Source: an uncultured Alistipes sp.
Lineage (GTDB): Bacteria > Bacteroidota > Bacteroidia > Bacteroidales > Rikenellaceae
Direction of reading: 5' to 3'
DNA length: 64,000 nucleotides
NCBI RefSeq assembly: GCF_910580175.1
Contig: NZ_CAJTXD010000005.1
Location: forward strand, 1 to 64,000
The notes beneath the pieces are model-generated. The model saw only the letters and a program-made list of their open reading frames with translations. It ran no database searches and was not told the origin of the DNA. Numbering within the stretch: the first letter of the stretch is position 1; every line of letters begins with the position of its first letter. Made by a program: the position numbers and the translations under genes. Below are positions 35,365-44,314 of the stretch, in pieces.

Positions 35365-36378
35365 ATGGCAGAAAAAACACAAGTGAACGCGGACAAGCTC
35401 AAAGTCTTGAACGCGGTAATGGAAAAAATAGAGAAAGACTTCGGCAAAGGCTCGATCATGCGCATGAACAGCACCGAAGTGAACGAAATCCCCGTGATCC
35501 CCACCGGGTCGATTACCCTTGACACGGCGCTGGGCGTGGGCGGCTACCCCAAGGGGCGCGTGATCGAAATCTACGGCCCCGAGTCGTCGGGTAAAACGAC
35601 GCTGGCGATCCATGCGATCGCCGAAGCCCAGAAAGCGGGGGGTATCGCGGCTTTCATCGATGCAGAACATGCTTTCGACAGCTTCTATGCCCAGAAGTTA
35701 GGCGTCGACGTCGACAACCTGCTGATCTCGCAGCCCGACAACGGCGAACAGGCGCTCGAAATCGCCGACTCGCTGATCCGGTCGAGCGCCATCGACATCA
35801 TCGTGATCGACTCGGTAGCGGCGCTGACGCCCAAAGCCGAGATCGAAGGCGAAATGGGCGACTCGAAGATGGGCCTGCAAGCCCGTCTGATGTCGCAAGC
35901 ACTGCGCAAGCTGACGTCGAGCATTTCGAAAACCAAGACCGTGTGCATCTTCATCAACCAGCTGCGCGACAAGATCGGCATCGTCTACGGCAATCCGGAG
36001 ACCACGACAGGCGGCAATGCCCTGAAATTCTACGCCAGCGTGCGCATCGACATCCGCCGCATGTCCGTAATCAAAGACGGCGAGGAGCAGCTGGGCACCC
36101 GCACCAAGGTCAAGGTGGTAAAAAACAAGGTGGCGCCCCCGTTCAAGCGCGCGGAGTTCGACATCATGTTCGGCGAGGGTATATCGAAGATTGGCGAAAT
36201 TCTTGATCTGGGCGTCGATTACGGCATCATCAAGAAAGCCGGATCGTGGTTCTCCTACGGCGACAAGAAGATCGGCCAAGGCCGCGACGCGGTAAAGGAG
36301 CTGCTGAAAAACGACGAGGCGCTCGCTGCCGAAATCGAAGAAAAGGTACGCGAAGCGATGAGGACCCCCAAAGAATAA
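35365..36378 (+). CDS. recA: Recombinase RecA
   Basis: This 337-residue DNA strand-exchange ATPase has Walker [10 protein letters not shown], Walker [11 protein letters not shown], and DNA-binding loops in [19 protein letters not shown] and [18 protein letters not shown]. Length and start match the family. It sits only 20 bases behind bcp, with no visible LexA-type operator, and rsh follows after 3 bases, an unusual grouping of peroxide defence, DNA repair and stringent response. Confidence 0.97.
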   Translation: MAEKTQVNADKLKVLNAVMEKIEKDFGKGSIMRMNSTEVNEIPVIPTGSITLDTALGVGGYPKGRVIEIYGPESSGKTTLAIHAIAEAQKAGGIAAFIDAEHAFDSFYAQKLGVDVDNLLISQPDNGEQALEIADSLIRSSAIDIIVIDSVAALTPKAEIEGEMGDSKMGLQARLMSQALRKLTSSISKTKTVCIFINQLRDKIGIVYGNPETTTGGNALKFYASVRIDIRRMSVIKDGEEQLGTRTKVKVVKNKVAPPFKRAEFDIMFGEGISKIGEILDLGVDYGIIKKAGSWFSYGDKKIGQGRDAVKELLKNDEALAAEIEEKVREAMRTPKE

Positions 36379-36381
36379 ACT

Positions 36382-38595
36382 ATGGGATATACTGCCGAGG
36401 ATGAAGCCCTGATCAAGGAAAAATGGGACGCCCTGTTGCTCTCGTGCACGAACATCTGCAAAAACGACGAGGACTGGAATTTTATAAAACGTGCCTTTTT
36501 CTTGGCCAAGGAAGCTCACGCAGGAGTACGGCGCCGCTCGGGCGAACCGTATCTCCTGCATCCTATTGCAGTAGCCCGGATCGTGGTGGACGAAATCGGT
36601 CTGGGCGTGAAATCGGTCGTGGCGGCGCTCCTGCACGATGTAGTGGAGGACACAGAATACACGGTCGAGGACATGGAGCGCATCTTCGGGCCGAAGATCG
36701 CATCGATGGTCGACGGGCTGACAAAGATGTCGGGCGTTTTCAACGCCGATACGTCGGAACAGGCCGAATATTTCCGCAAGGTACTGCTGACCCTCTCGGA
36801 CGACGTACGGGTAATCCTCATCAAGATCGCCGACCGCCTGCACAACATGCGCACGCTGGGGGCGATGCCCATGAACAAGCAGATCAAGATCACGGGCGAG
36901 ACGATCTACCTTTTCGCTCCGCTGGCCTACCGGCTGGGACTCTACTCGATCAAGAGCGAGCTGGAAGACCTCTGCATGAAGTACCGCTTCCCGCAGCAAT
37001 ACGCCGAAATCACGCAAAAGTTGCAGGAAAGCGAGGCTTCGCGCCGAGAATTCATCGACAAATTCAACGCCCCGATCATCGCGGCACTCAACCGAGACAA
37101 CTTCAACTACGAGATTTCGGGCCGTGTAAAGAGCATCTACTCGATCTGGAGCAAGATGCAGCGCAAGCAGATACCGTTCGAGGAGATCTACGACCTTTTT
37201 GCCATACGCATCGTATTCAAGCCGCTGTCGTTCCCCTCGGAGAAGACCCAGTGCTGGCAAATCTACTCGACCATTACGGACATCTACACCCCCAAGCCCG
37301 ATCGGCTGCGCGACTGGATATCGATGCCCAAGGCCAACGGCTACGAGGCGCTCCACTCGACGGTCATGGGGCCGGACGGCGTGTGGGTGGAAGTGCAGAT
37401 CCGCACGCAGCGCATGGAAGACATCGCCGAACGCGGATTCGCAGCCCACTGGAAATACAAACATGCGACCATTTCGCAGGACGAAGACGAATTCGACAAG
37501 TGGCTGAAACAAATCCGTGCAGCGCTGAACAGCCCGACGGAAAATGCAGTCGACTTCCTGGATAACTTCAAGTTGTCGCTATATACATCTGAAATAGTAG
37601 TTTTTACCCCCAAGGGCGAGCCGCGCAAGATGCCGTTCGGAGCAACAGCCCTCGACTTCGCCTACGACATACACTCGAAGATCGGCAACAGCGCAATAAG
37701 CGCCAAGATCAACCACAAGCTCGAACCGATCACTACGCAGATCAACAACGGCGACCAGATCGAAATCATCACGGCGGACAATGCGCGCCCCAAATCGGAA
37801 TGGCTTGAAGTCGTAACGACAGCCAAAGCCAAGCAGGCGATCAAAAGTTTCTTGAAGCGCGAACGACAGAACAACATCGAACGCGGCATGCAGCTGCTCG
37901 AAGACGAGATGAGAAAACTCAACATCAACTTGAGCGGCCGCGTACTGCGCAAGATCGTCCCCATCTACAAATGCAACAACAAGGAAGAGCTATACAGCAA
38001 GATCGGCGCCGGCATCATTCAACTCGACGACCTGGACAAAGCGCTGAAAGTCAACTCGAAAAGCAAGGTGCTGAAATTCTGGACGCTTTTCATCCCCAAG
38101 AAATCCGACAACGGTCTCGACGACAACACATTGGACGAAAATATATTACAAGAATCGTCTCAAGCAGAACCTCAATTCAAGATCGCCAAATGCTGCAACC
38201 CGATTCCGGGCGACAAGGTAGTAGGCTACCGCGATCCGGCGACGGGCGACATCATCGTTCACAAAGCGGCCTGCGACGAACTGAACCGCCTGGCCTCGCA
38301 ATATGGCAAAAATATCGTCAAGGATGAAATCAAATGGTCGCAGCACAAGGCCATGTCCTACCTCGTTACCATCGAGCTGCGCGGCATCGACCGCATGGGG
38401 CTGCTGCTCGACCTGGCGAAAGTCGTGAGCGACGATTTCAACATCAACATCCGCGAAGTGAACATCCACAGCCATGACGGCATATTCGAAGGCGGCATCA
38501 GCCTTTATGTAAAGGATGCCGAAGGCCTATATGCTGTGATGGACAAACTGCGCAAGATCAAAGGCATCGAAAGCGTCAAACGCACCATGAACTGA
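36382..38595 (+). CDS. Bifunctional (p)ppGpp synthetase/hydrolase (Rsh)
   Basis: The protein has 737 residues. Its domains in order are an HD hydrolase (about 30-185) with the intact motif LLHDVVEDTEYT; the synthetase (about 220-370) with RIVFKPL and KANGYEALHSTVMGP; a TGS domain (about 395-455, VVFTPKGEPRKMPFGATALDFAYDIH); a helical and zinc-finger-like region with CCNPIPGDKVVGY; and a C-terminal ACT domain. Intact HD residues point to both making and degrading ppGpp. It is 3 bases after recA. Confidence 0.95.
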   Translation: MGYTAEDEALIKEKWDALLLSCTNICKNDEDWNFIKRAFFLAKEAHAGVRRRSGEPYLLHPIAVARIVVDEIGLGVKSVVAALLHDVVEDTEYTVEDMERIFGPKIASMVDGLTKMSGVFNADTSEQAEYFRKVLLTLSDDVRVILIKIADRLHNMRTLGAMPMNKQIKITGETIYLFAPLAYRLGLYSIKSELEDLCMKYRFPQQYAEITQKLQESEASRREFIDKFNAPIIAALNRDNFNYEISGRVKSIYSIWSKMQRKQIPFEEIYDLFAIRIVFKPLSFPSEKTQCWQIYSTITDIYTPKPDRLRDWISMPKANGYEALHSTVMGPDGVWVEVQIRTQRMEDIAERGFAAHWKYKHATISQDEDEFDKWLKQIRAALNSPTENAVDFLDNFKLSLYTSEIVVFTPKGEPRKMPFGATALDFAYDIHSKIGNSAISAKINHKLEPITTQINNGDQIEIITADNARPKSEWLEVVTTAKAKQAIKSFLKRERQNNIERGMQLLEDEMRKLNINLSGRVLRKIVPIYKCNNKEELYSKIGAGIIQLDDLDKALKVNSKSKVLKFWTLFIPKKSDNGLDDNTLDENILQESSQAEPQFKIAKCCNPIPGDKVVGYRDPATGDIIVHKAACDELNRLASQYGKNIVKDEIKWSQHKAMSYLVTIELRGIDRMGLLLDLAKVVSDDFNINIREVNIHSHDGIFEGGISLYVKDAEGLYAVMDKLRKIKGIESVKRTMN

Positions 38596-38602
38596 CAAGC
38601 AT

Positions 38603-39121
38603 ATGGAAGATTTCGGCCCCATCATCTGGGTATTAGCAACCTTGGGCGCACTGATTTACAGCGGAGTGTCCAAATCGAAGAAAACTGCGAAAAAAGGTGC
38701 CGCAATCCCCAAAGGGATACCCGGCGAAGCATGGCCGACCACGCATATGCCCTCGCCGAAACCACAAACGAACCGCCGTCAGCCCGCTACCGAGCTGCAT
38801 GATGTGGCCCACTCGGCGCATTCACGTTCCGAGCGCGCAAACGAAGCCTATCCAGTCGGCCGACACCTACCCAAGACACCGTCCCGAGTCTCTCAGCGTG
38901 CCGCAAAAGCCCATCGCGCCACGCAATTTCCCCGAATCGGCTCCAACACGATCGAGACTGAAACAACACACGCCCTGCACCGCAACCCATCGGCAAAAGA
39001 AGTAACGGCCATATCGCCTGAAAAAGCCCCAGCACGCCCGCAAATTACCCTCAATGAAGATTTCGACTTGCGACAGGCGATTATCATGTCCGAGATTCTA
39101 CACCCGAAATTCGACGAATAA
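38603..39121 (+). CDS. Hypothetical single-pass membrane protein
   Basis: The protein has 172 residues. One N-terminal transmembrane helix (about 5-24, PIIWVLATLGALIYSGV) is followed by a positively charged, Pro/Ser/Thr-rich and probably disordered linker. It ends with a compact motif NEDFDLRQAIIMSEILHPKFDE. I have a faint memory of similar C-termini in other Bacteroidales proteins but cannot name the family. It begins 7 bases after rsh and overlaps the next small gene at its stop, so it is part of the same transcript. Confidence 0.6.
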   Translation: MEDFGPIIWVLATLGALIYSGVSKSKKTAKKGAAIPKGIPGEAWPTTHMPSPKPQTNRRQPATELHDVAHSAHSRSERANEAYPVGRHLPKTPSRVSQRAAKAHRATQFPRIGSNTIETETTHALHRNPSAKEVTAISPEKAPARPQITLNEDFDLRQAIIMSEILHPKFDE

Positions 39122-39393
39122 TGCACCGAACACCCGGCCGGCACCCAGCGGCATCCGACATTGCGACTAAACCCGCCGCCCAGGCTTCAGAAAAAGCCCC
39201 AAGAAATCGTCGGCGCCAATACCGCATGCTTGGACTATGGGGCGCAGTAACGATTGTCTGGGATACCCTGGTAGCAACGGACATATTGCCATTCAGCCGC
39301 GCCGCAAGCACTGTATTACTCATAGGATATATATACTTGGCGCTCATTCTCTCGAACAGCAAAATCCGCAAACACAACTCCAAACGTTTTTAA
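39121..39393 (+). CDS. Hypothetical small membrane protein
   Basis: This frame of 90 residues has an ATG that overlaps the previous stop (TAATG). After a basic, low-complexity N-terminus there are two hydrophobic helices (about 37-55 and 60-81). An internal ATG at residue 36 could be the real start. The join to the upstream gene and the membrane pattern favour a real gene. No family is recognised. Confidence 0.45.
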   Translation: MHRTPGRHPAASDIATKPAAQASEKAPRNRRRQYRMLGLWGAVTIVWDTLVATDILPFSRAASTVLLIGYIYLALILSNSKIRKHNSKRF

Positions 39394-39585
39394 ACTGCAT
39401 CCGAACGCAGTTCCAGCCGTTTTAAACGATCATCGTCGGAACACCATTCATCCATAAAACCCGGACAGGGTAGATGACCAGGGAGGGCGCATCTTTACAC
39501 TTCGATTCGGCCCTCACACACTCGCTCCACACAATTTCCAGCATACGACAGACAAAAACACGAATCACATCAAACAATATTCCTT

Positions 39586-39972
39586 ATGGCATCTATTTTC
39601 TCACGCATCATTGCCGGCGAAATTCCATCCTACAAAGTCGCCGAAGACGAAAACTACTACGCTTTCTTGGACATCAATCCACTGACGAAAGGCCACACGC
39701 TGGTAGTGCCCAAACAAGAAATCGACTACATATTCGACCTGGAGGATCGCACCCTCGCAGGCATGATGATCTTTGCTAAAAAGGTCGCAGCCAAAATTCA
39801 ACGCGAAATAGCCTGCAAAAGGGTAGCATTAGTCGTTTTAGGCTTGGAAATTCCGCATGCACACATCCATCTGATCCCGATCCAAGACGAAAACGACGTC
39901 GATTTCCATCGAGAAAAGCTCCATTTGACGCCAGAAGAGTTCCAAGAAATAGCCGCAAAGCTGTCCGAATAG
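39586..39972 (+). CDS. HIT-family nucleotide hydrolase/transferase (HINT type)
   Basis: This 128-residue protein has the histidine triad HAHIHLIPI, with the catalytic middle His, preceded by the usual FLDINPLTKGHTLVVPK. Such proteins remove AMP from phosphoramidates or adenylates. In many Bacteroidetes it follows greA, but not here. Composition is somewhat lower in GC than the rsh cluster, as the accessory patch begins just downstream. A good terminator follows. Confidence 0.92.
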   Translation: MASIFSRIIAGEIPSYKVAEDENYYAFLDINPLTKGHTLVVPKQEIDYIFDLEDRTLAGMMIFAKKVAAKIQREIACKRVALVVLGLEIPHAHIHLIPIQDENDVDFHREKLHLTPEEFQEIAAKLSE

Positions 39973-40001
39973 GGACTGATTTACATTTCTTAAGGCGCTG
40001 T

Positions 40002-40050
40002 AAAACAGAGTGTAAAGGTATTAAACATGCCTACGCTCTGTTTTTTATTT
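40002..40050 (+). terminator. Terminator after the HIT-family gene
   Basis: AAAACAGAG pairs with CTCTGTTTT, with inner GTA/TAC and AGG/CCT pairings, followed by a T-rich tail. Confidence 0.85.
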
Positions 40051-40149
40051 AACATAATATACACGACTAAAATTTCAAGATTCAATTTCTTTGTCCGGTA
40101 GGAATAAGAGCAAGAAAATTGCTTGAAAAATCCAGAAAAAGGGTAGAAT

Positions 40150-40576
40150 ATTTACATATGTAAATGCATAGTATTTCAATTGTGCACACTGCAGATTACA
40201 AATGTAATTTATAAATTCATAAACCAATGTTTATTATTTACAAATTTCATCACACATTAAAAACCCTACAAGCCTCACGATTATCCTTTCAAAGACAGCA
40301 TTAAATCATTAAACATGGACAAAATATCTGATGATTACCAGAAATATAAGCAATTTATATAATCTAAAATACACGATCAAGTCGATGAAATACTCTTACC
40401 GAGACACCTTTGAGATTAGAACATATTATTTTATTTAATATCTATTAAATATCAATGATTTAATAGATATAATTAAAGTAAGATCACAACAATATACCTT
40501 TATCCTATTTTAACAATATAAATGTATTTACAATTGTAAACTACTCCGATACTTATTAACATTTTACGAATGTATG
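40150..40576. promoter_or_regulatory. Set of TTTAC-N4-GTAAA operator-like dyads
   Basis: The sites are ATTTACATATGTAAAT (40150-40165), ATTACAAATGTAAT (40195-40208), TTTACAATTGTAAA (40527-40540) and the weaker TTTACGAATGTATG (40563-40576). Another half-site, TTGTAAA, touches the XRE -7 box. Their spacing around the XRE gene suggests binding sites for its product. Confidence 0.5.
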
Positions 40577-40605
40577 TTTTTCTTGTTTTACAAAAGAAAA
40601 CTTTT

Positions 40606-40613
40606 TATATTTG
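40606..40613 (+). promoter_or_regulatory. -7 box of the XRE regulator gene
   Basis: TATATTTG is 15 bases before the ATG at 40629, with CTTG at 40582-40585 in the -33 position. Confidence 0.65.
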
Positions 40614-40628
40614 TAAAAAATTAGGCGT

Positions 40629-41111
40629 ATGAGGGAAAAATTGCTCGATCTGATGAAAAGCGAAGGGCTGAAGTCAAGCCAGCTTGCCGAAATGCTCGGA
40701 ATCAACCCGGCGGGAATCTCGCATATTTTGGCCGGACGCAATAAACCCGGATTCGATTTGCTTCAAAAGATTCTCCGCCGTTTCCCCCGAATCAATCCCG
40801 ACTGGCTGCTGCTCGACTCCGGCCCGATGTATCGTGACGACGCCCAGTATCCGGCAACCGGAACTCCCGAAAATCTTTCAGCTGCTTCTTCGTCTGAAAC
40901 CGTCCGAGATTCCCGACGTCCGATTTCCGAAGGCGATCTTTTTGCAACTCCGATAGACAATCGGCAAATTGCCGCGACGCTTTCTACTGCCGGACAACTT
41001 TCGGAACAATCCGCAACTTCGAAAATCAAAAACCATCCGGCCGCGGTAAAACGCATCGTTATATTTTATGAAGACGAAACTTTCGAATCTTATGCGCCGA
41101 CAACACGCTAA
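40629..41111 (+). CDS. XRE-family transcriptional regulator
   Basis: The protein has 160 residues. The N-terminal Cro/C1-type helix-turn-helix (about 3-60) reads LKSSQLAEMLGINPAGISHILAGRNKPGFDLLQKIL, with the phrase INPDWLLLDSGPMY typical of Bacteroidetes and phage members. The C-terminal half is Ser/Thr-rich and ends in a conserved-looking strand VKRIVIFYEDETFESYAP. It lies alone in the AT-rich patch, and the dyads upstream are likely autoregulatory. No phage or toxin partner remains next to it, so it may be the survivor of a lost element. Confidence 0.85.
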   Translation: MREKLLDLMKSEGLKSSQLAEMLGINPAGISHILAGRNKPGFDLLQKILRRFPRINPDWLLLDSGPMYRDDAQYPATGTPENLSAASSSETVRDSRRPISEGDLFATPIDNRQIAATLSTAGQLSEQSATSKIKNHPAAVKRIVIFYEDETFESYAPTTR

Positions 41112-41768
41112 AATTTTTCAGCCGGCCTCCGGCCCGAAATAACGCCTTCTCCGACACTTCAGCACACACTTCATTTATTTGTTCGATCATCCAGCGCTTC
41201 CACACCTAATTATATATAGGTGCGGAAGCGGAGCCATGCAACACGGTCAACCGCCCATCGCCTATAATCCTAAACCCAAACAGTGGGGCATCCCTGACAC
41301 AAACGACATTACGGCCGGGGCTGGAACATATCGAAGCGCGACGACCGCCTGGGCACATCACAATGTGCCCAACTGGAACGCCGATACATTGATGACGATT
41401 TCATATCGACCCCAGCAGATGCTGCGGAATCGGGGTAATAACTGACGGCCATGCTGTCGTACACACGGATGCGGGCATCGCGAGGAAGCCATTTTGCAAA
41501 GCGTAGACGTAGAGACCTTGCACAATAATGCAATCGATCCTGGATGGGGTCACGGGGCAAGGCCGAGGGAGCAGGGAAATAGCCGGCCGCACCAATGGCA
41601 TTGCGCCTGCGGCGATACGTTTGCGGCCGGCTCCCTGCCGCGGGCTGGCGCAGGCCGTGCCAAACGAGGCCGCAGGGGCGTGAAAGTCCGAGTAAGTCGC
41701 CCCGGCGGGCCGCTCCAGCAGATGCCGGCCGGGGCGAGGTGCAATCCAAGCCAAAAACCGGGTCATCG

Positions 41769-41841
41769 ATCGATTACTTCACGCCAGGCATCCAAATCGT
41801 CGTATCCGATCGGATCGAGGTCGGACACATCGATGACAATT
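41769..41841 (-). repeat. Inverted repeat arm encoding GYDDLDAWREVI, copy A
   Basis: On the minus strand this encodes DVSDLDP followed by GYDDLDAWREVI and, shortly after, a stop. The same 73 bases recur in the opposite orientation at 43067-43140 with only a handful of mismatches, mostly at third positions, so both derive from a real coding sequence. A third, shorter and diverged end of it lies at 42964-42990. Confidence 0.7.
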
Positions 41842-42320
41842 TCGTAGCTGTAACGTTTTAGCAAATCGGGGGGGGGCAAGGCATAGAGCCATGAATCGAA
41901 AATCGATCAACCGAAGACACGCCCTTGCAAAATTAGCCGCGATGTTGATAGTCACAACAATCGTTTCCCACGCGGCTGTCGGATACAAACGACCGTCTTC
42001 GCGCAGAGCGATCCGGCTGTTCTGCGGGTCCAATATTCCGAACAAGCAATTTGACCGCGCAGAATCAACATATCTTGGCAGTTGTCTCGGCATTCGATAA
42101 GCACGGTCAGACACCCGACAACATGAACCGGACATATAAAATCGAACAGGATGGATGCGCAGTCGAAGCTGGCAACGTAGGTGTGGATACCGTTTTGTAG
42201 CTGTTGAGATGGAGCGACACGTTAACATCCAGAATCCGGAAATCCCGTATACGCCGGATGATACGGGAGTTATTCAAGTTACGGAATGCATCGCACAGCT
42301 TGCAATAGATGAAATACCAT

Positions 42321-42350
42321 CGGCATCCTTTACTAAAGGCTGATGCCGCC
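42321..42350 (-). repeat. 30-bp match to the 3' part of the rsh gene
   Basis: This equals bases 38491-38521 on the other strand except for one missing base. In rsh the segment encodes GGISLYVKDA of the ACT domain. Similarity ends abruptly on both sides. Confidence 0.45.
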
Positions 42351-42791
42351 ATTCCCGATTGGTCATTTGATCGAATTGGATATGATAAGTCGGTTTCGAA
42401 GTGCCAGGTCGTGAAGCTGATCGATCGGCACGTCGAACCGGGCAGCAATCTGCGAGAAATTGACCTCTCTTTCAGGTCGCGCACTCGGTTTGATATTTGT
42501 ATAGGAACCCGCACATAGCGCGGTTTACAGCGCATTTGGGTCGCCGAAATTTCGTTTTTTATTGTTTTAACAGCATAGCAATTGATTGATTGTTAGTGTG
42601 TTTTACATATGTTCCCTCAATTAGTTTACGGTATCCGTGTACACCATATTAACCAACTGGTTAGCTGTTATTCTGCGGCAAATGCAGGTAAATAATATTA
42701 CTATTATGTTAAATATTGGGTATGCAAAATAAAGGGGGTGTGTAAAATAATAAGCTTGTATTGTTAGGATTATAAAGGATAAATAGCAATT

Positions 42792-42904
42792 ATTCCCGTC
42801 CGCGGACATCGAACCGCGCATGCGCCCCTCGGCAACTGGCGTCAGAGTATCGGCGGCAAGGTCTCCGGGTGCATGAGATTGAGTTTGTAAAGCAACCGCT
42901 GCGG
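42792..42904 (-). pseudogene. Degenerate fragment of truA
   Basis: About 113 bases match truA bases 19576-19690 in the same orientation with roughly ten substitutions and two single-base deletions. In truA this encodes NFMLPGDLAADTLTPVAEG and the following residues. The fragment is frameshifted and flanked by unrelated sequence. Confidence 0.85.
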
Positions 42905-43066
42905 AAATAAGACGGTATCGCCGTGGCGGAAAGATGGAAAACCTTCAGGAATATTAAGGTTCCAGGCCAAAACCGGGTCATCGATTAATTACTCCGCGCC
43001 ATAAATTTCCAGGCGCAAGGCTGTGGCCTCTATACGGAGAGCATCTCCCTGAAAGAATGCCGCTAC

Positions 43067-43140
43067 GAAATTATTATCGATGTGTCCGATCTCGATCCGC
43101 TCGGATATGACGATTTGGATGCCTGGCGTGAAGTAATCAA
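43067..43140 (+). repeat. Inverted repeat arm encoding GYDDLDAWREVI, copy B
   Basis: This is the plus-strand counterpart of 41769-41841. The open frame continues upstream (LYTESISLKECRYEIII) and downstream (KRLRRPDRD) but has no start codon, so it is a remnant of a small gene of unknown family. Confidence 0.7.
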
Positions 43141-43373
43141 ACGCCTGCGCCGGCCGGATCGCGATAGTGTCCGACAAGCAACCTCGGGATTGTCGTCGAA
43201 CAAAGTGTCGAAATCCTCCGTCCATGCTTCCGGCTATTCCCCTATTCTACTTGTATTCCGGCCAATAAGTGTCATCGAATATTTTACGCACCAATATACT
43301 ACGTAAATATCTGATTAATAAACTATTACATATTTATATCCCTACAATGTTTCTTTCTATTAAAGATTAATAT

Positions 43374-43381
43374 TATATTTG
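43374..43381 (+). promoter_or_regulatory. -7 box of the metal transporter operon
   Basis: TATATTTG lies about 58 bases before the ATG at 43439, with GTTT about 21 bases upstream. No obvious Zur- or MntR-type dyad is visible. Confidence 0.55.
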
Positions 43382-43438
43382 CTAATCTATAAAACAGCTT
43401 CTATTTTCATGTAACTTCATAAAAATCAGCATATTATA

Positions 43439-44314
43439 ATGAAGTTTACCTCAATAAAAATCTTGGTTTTACTATCGCTGTGGGCCACCGTATCCTGTTC
43501 GCCCCAACAACAGTCCGGCGGGCAGGCGTTTTATGTCTCGATCGCTCCGCTCAAAGAGATCGTCGGTGGTATCGTTGGCAACGATTTTCCGATTTATGTA
43601 CTTGTTCCGTCCGGTGCCAGTCCGGAAACCTACGAGCCTACACCCAAACAATTCATCGCATTGAACCGGGCTGAACTTGTTTTCAATGTGGGGCTTATAG
43701 ACTTCGAAACCACCCTCTTGCAGAAAATCGAAGACCAAAAGAAAATAGTGCACCTCTGCCATGGAATCGACTTGACGACAGGCAGTTGCTCGCACGGTCA
43801 CCGCCACGATCCGGCCGGCGATCCGCATCATGCGCACGGTATCGATCCCCATATCTGGACTTCGCCGCGCGCCCTGCAACGGATGGCGGACAACGCCTAT
43901 GAGGCGATCCGGGCCGCCTACCCCGATTCGACAAAATACACCCGCAATTACGAACGATTAAAGCAACGGCTTAAGGAACTGGATAAACGCACTGCCGAGA
44001 AATTGGCACAATGCGGTACGGAGTGTTTCATCATCTACCACCCTGCCCTTACCTACTACGCCCGCGACTACGGCCTGCAACAGATCGCCATCGAATCCGA
44101 CGGTAAGGAACCTTCGGCCCGCCGCTTGGGCGGCGTCATCCGACAAGCCCGCGCAAAAGGCATACGTAAAATACTGTATCAAAGTCAGTTTCCGGCTTCA
44201 GCAGTGGAGACCGTCGCGCACGATATCGGCGCACAGCCCGTACAGATCGACCCGTTGCGCGAAGATGCGATAAACAACATCGACGAAATAACCGGCCTCA
44301 TAACGAACGAATGA
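43439..44314 (+). CDS. Zinc/manganese ABC transporter substrate-binding lipoprotein
   Basis: This 291-residue cluster A-I binding protein of the ZnuA type has a lipoprotein signal ending TVSC. Metal-ligand features are the first domain's PLKEIVGGI, a His-rich loop HGHRHDPAGDPHHAHG, then GIDPHIWTSP with the conserved His. TECFIIYHPALTYYARDYG and the C-terminal QIDPLREDAINNIDEI follow. The His-rich loop favours zinc. Its last four bases (ATGA) overlap the ATPase gene. No permease follows; the likely partner is at 6904-7737. It sits at the right edge of the debris island. Confidence 0.92.
   Translation: MKFTSIKILVLLSLWATVSCSPQQQSGGQAFYVSIAPLKEIVGGIVGNDFPIYVLVPSGASPETYEPTPKQFIALNRAELVFNVGLIDFETTLLQKIEDQKKIVHLCHGIDLTTGSCSHGHRHDPAGDPHHAHGIDPHIWTSPRALQRMADNAYEAIRAAYPDSTKYTRNYERLKQRLKELDKRTAEKLAQCGTECFIIYHPALTYYARDYGLQQIAIESDGKEPSARRLGGVIRQARAKGIRKILYQSQFPASAVETVAHDIGAQPVQIDPLREDAINNIDEITGLITNE

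Larger units (their letters stand above)
39973..40628. other. AT-rich non-coding region with palindromic sites upstream of the XRE gene
   Basis: I see no open reading frame of note here. After a terminator (40002-40050) the region is very AT-rich and contains repeated dyads of the form TTTAC-N4-GTAAA, ending in the XRE promoter. Composition is sharply unlike flanking core genes, suggesting acquired DNA. Confidence 0.7.
41112..43438. other. 2.3-kb island of gene debris without a confident intact gene
   Basis: Only short or broken frames are present. Recognisable pieces are a degenerate truA segment (42792-42904), two opposed copies of a segment encoding DVSDLDP...GYDDLDAWREVI (41769-41841 and 43067-43140), a frame near 42360-42510 on the minus strand containing NFSQIAARFDVPIDQLHDLAL, and a second G9 run (41868-41876). 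Hairpins lie at 41195-41230 (CGCTTCC and GGAAGCG arms) and 41351-41370 (GGGCACAT/ATGTGCCC). Composition switches between GC-rich and AT-rich pieces. It reads as accumulated remnants of insertions. Confidence 0.6.

Noticed and set aside
41309..41766. Overlapping minus-strand frames of 120-146 codons in the debris island
   Set aside because: They have no family resemblance, and the only protein-like pieces are in other, broken frames.
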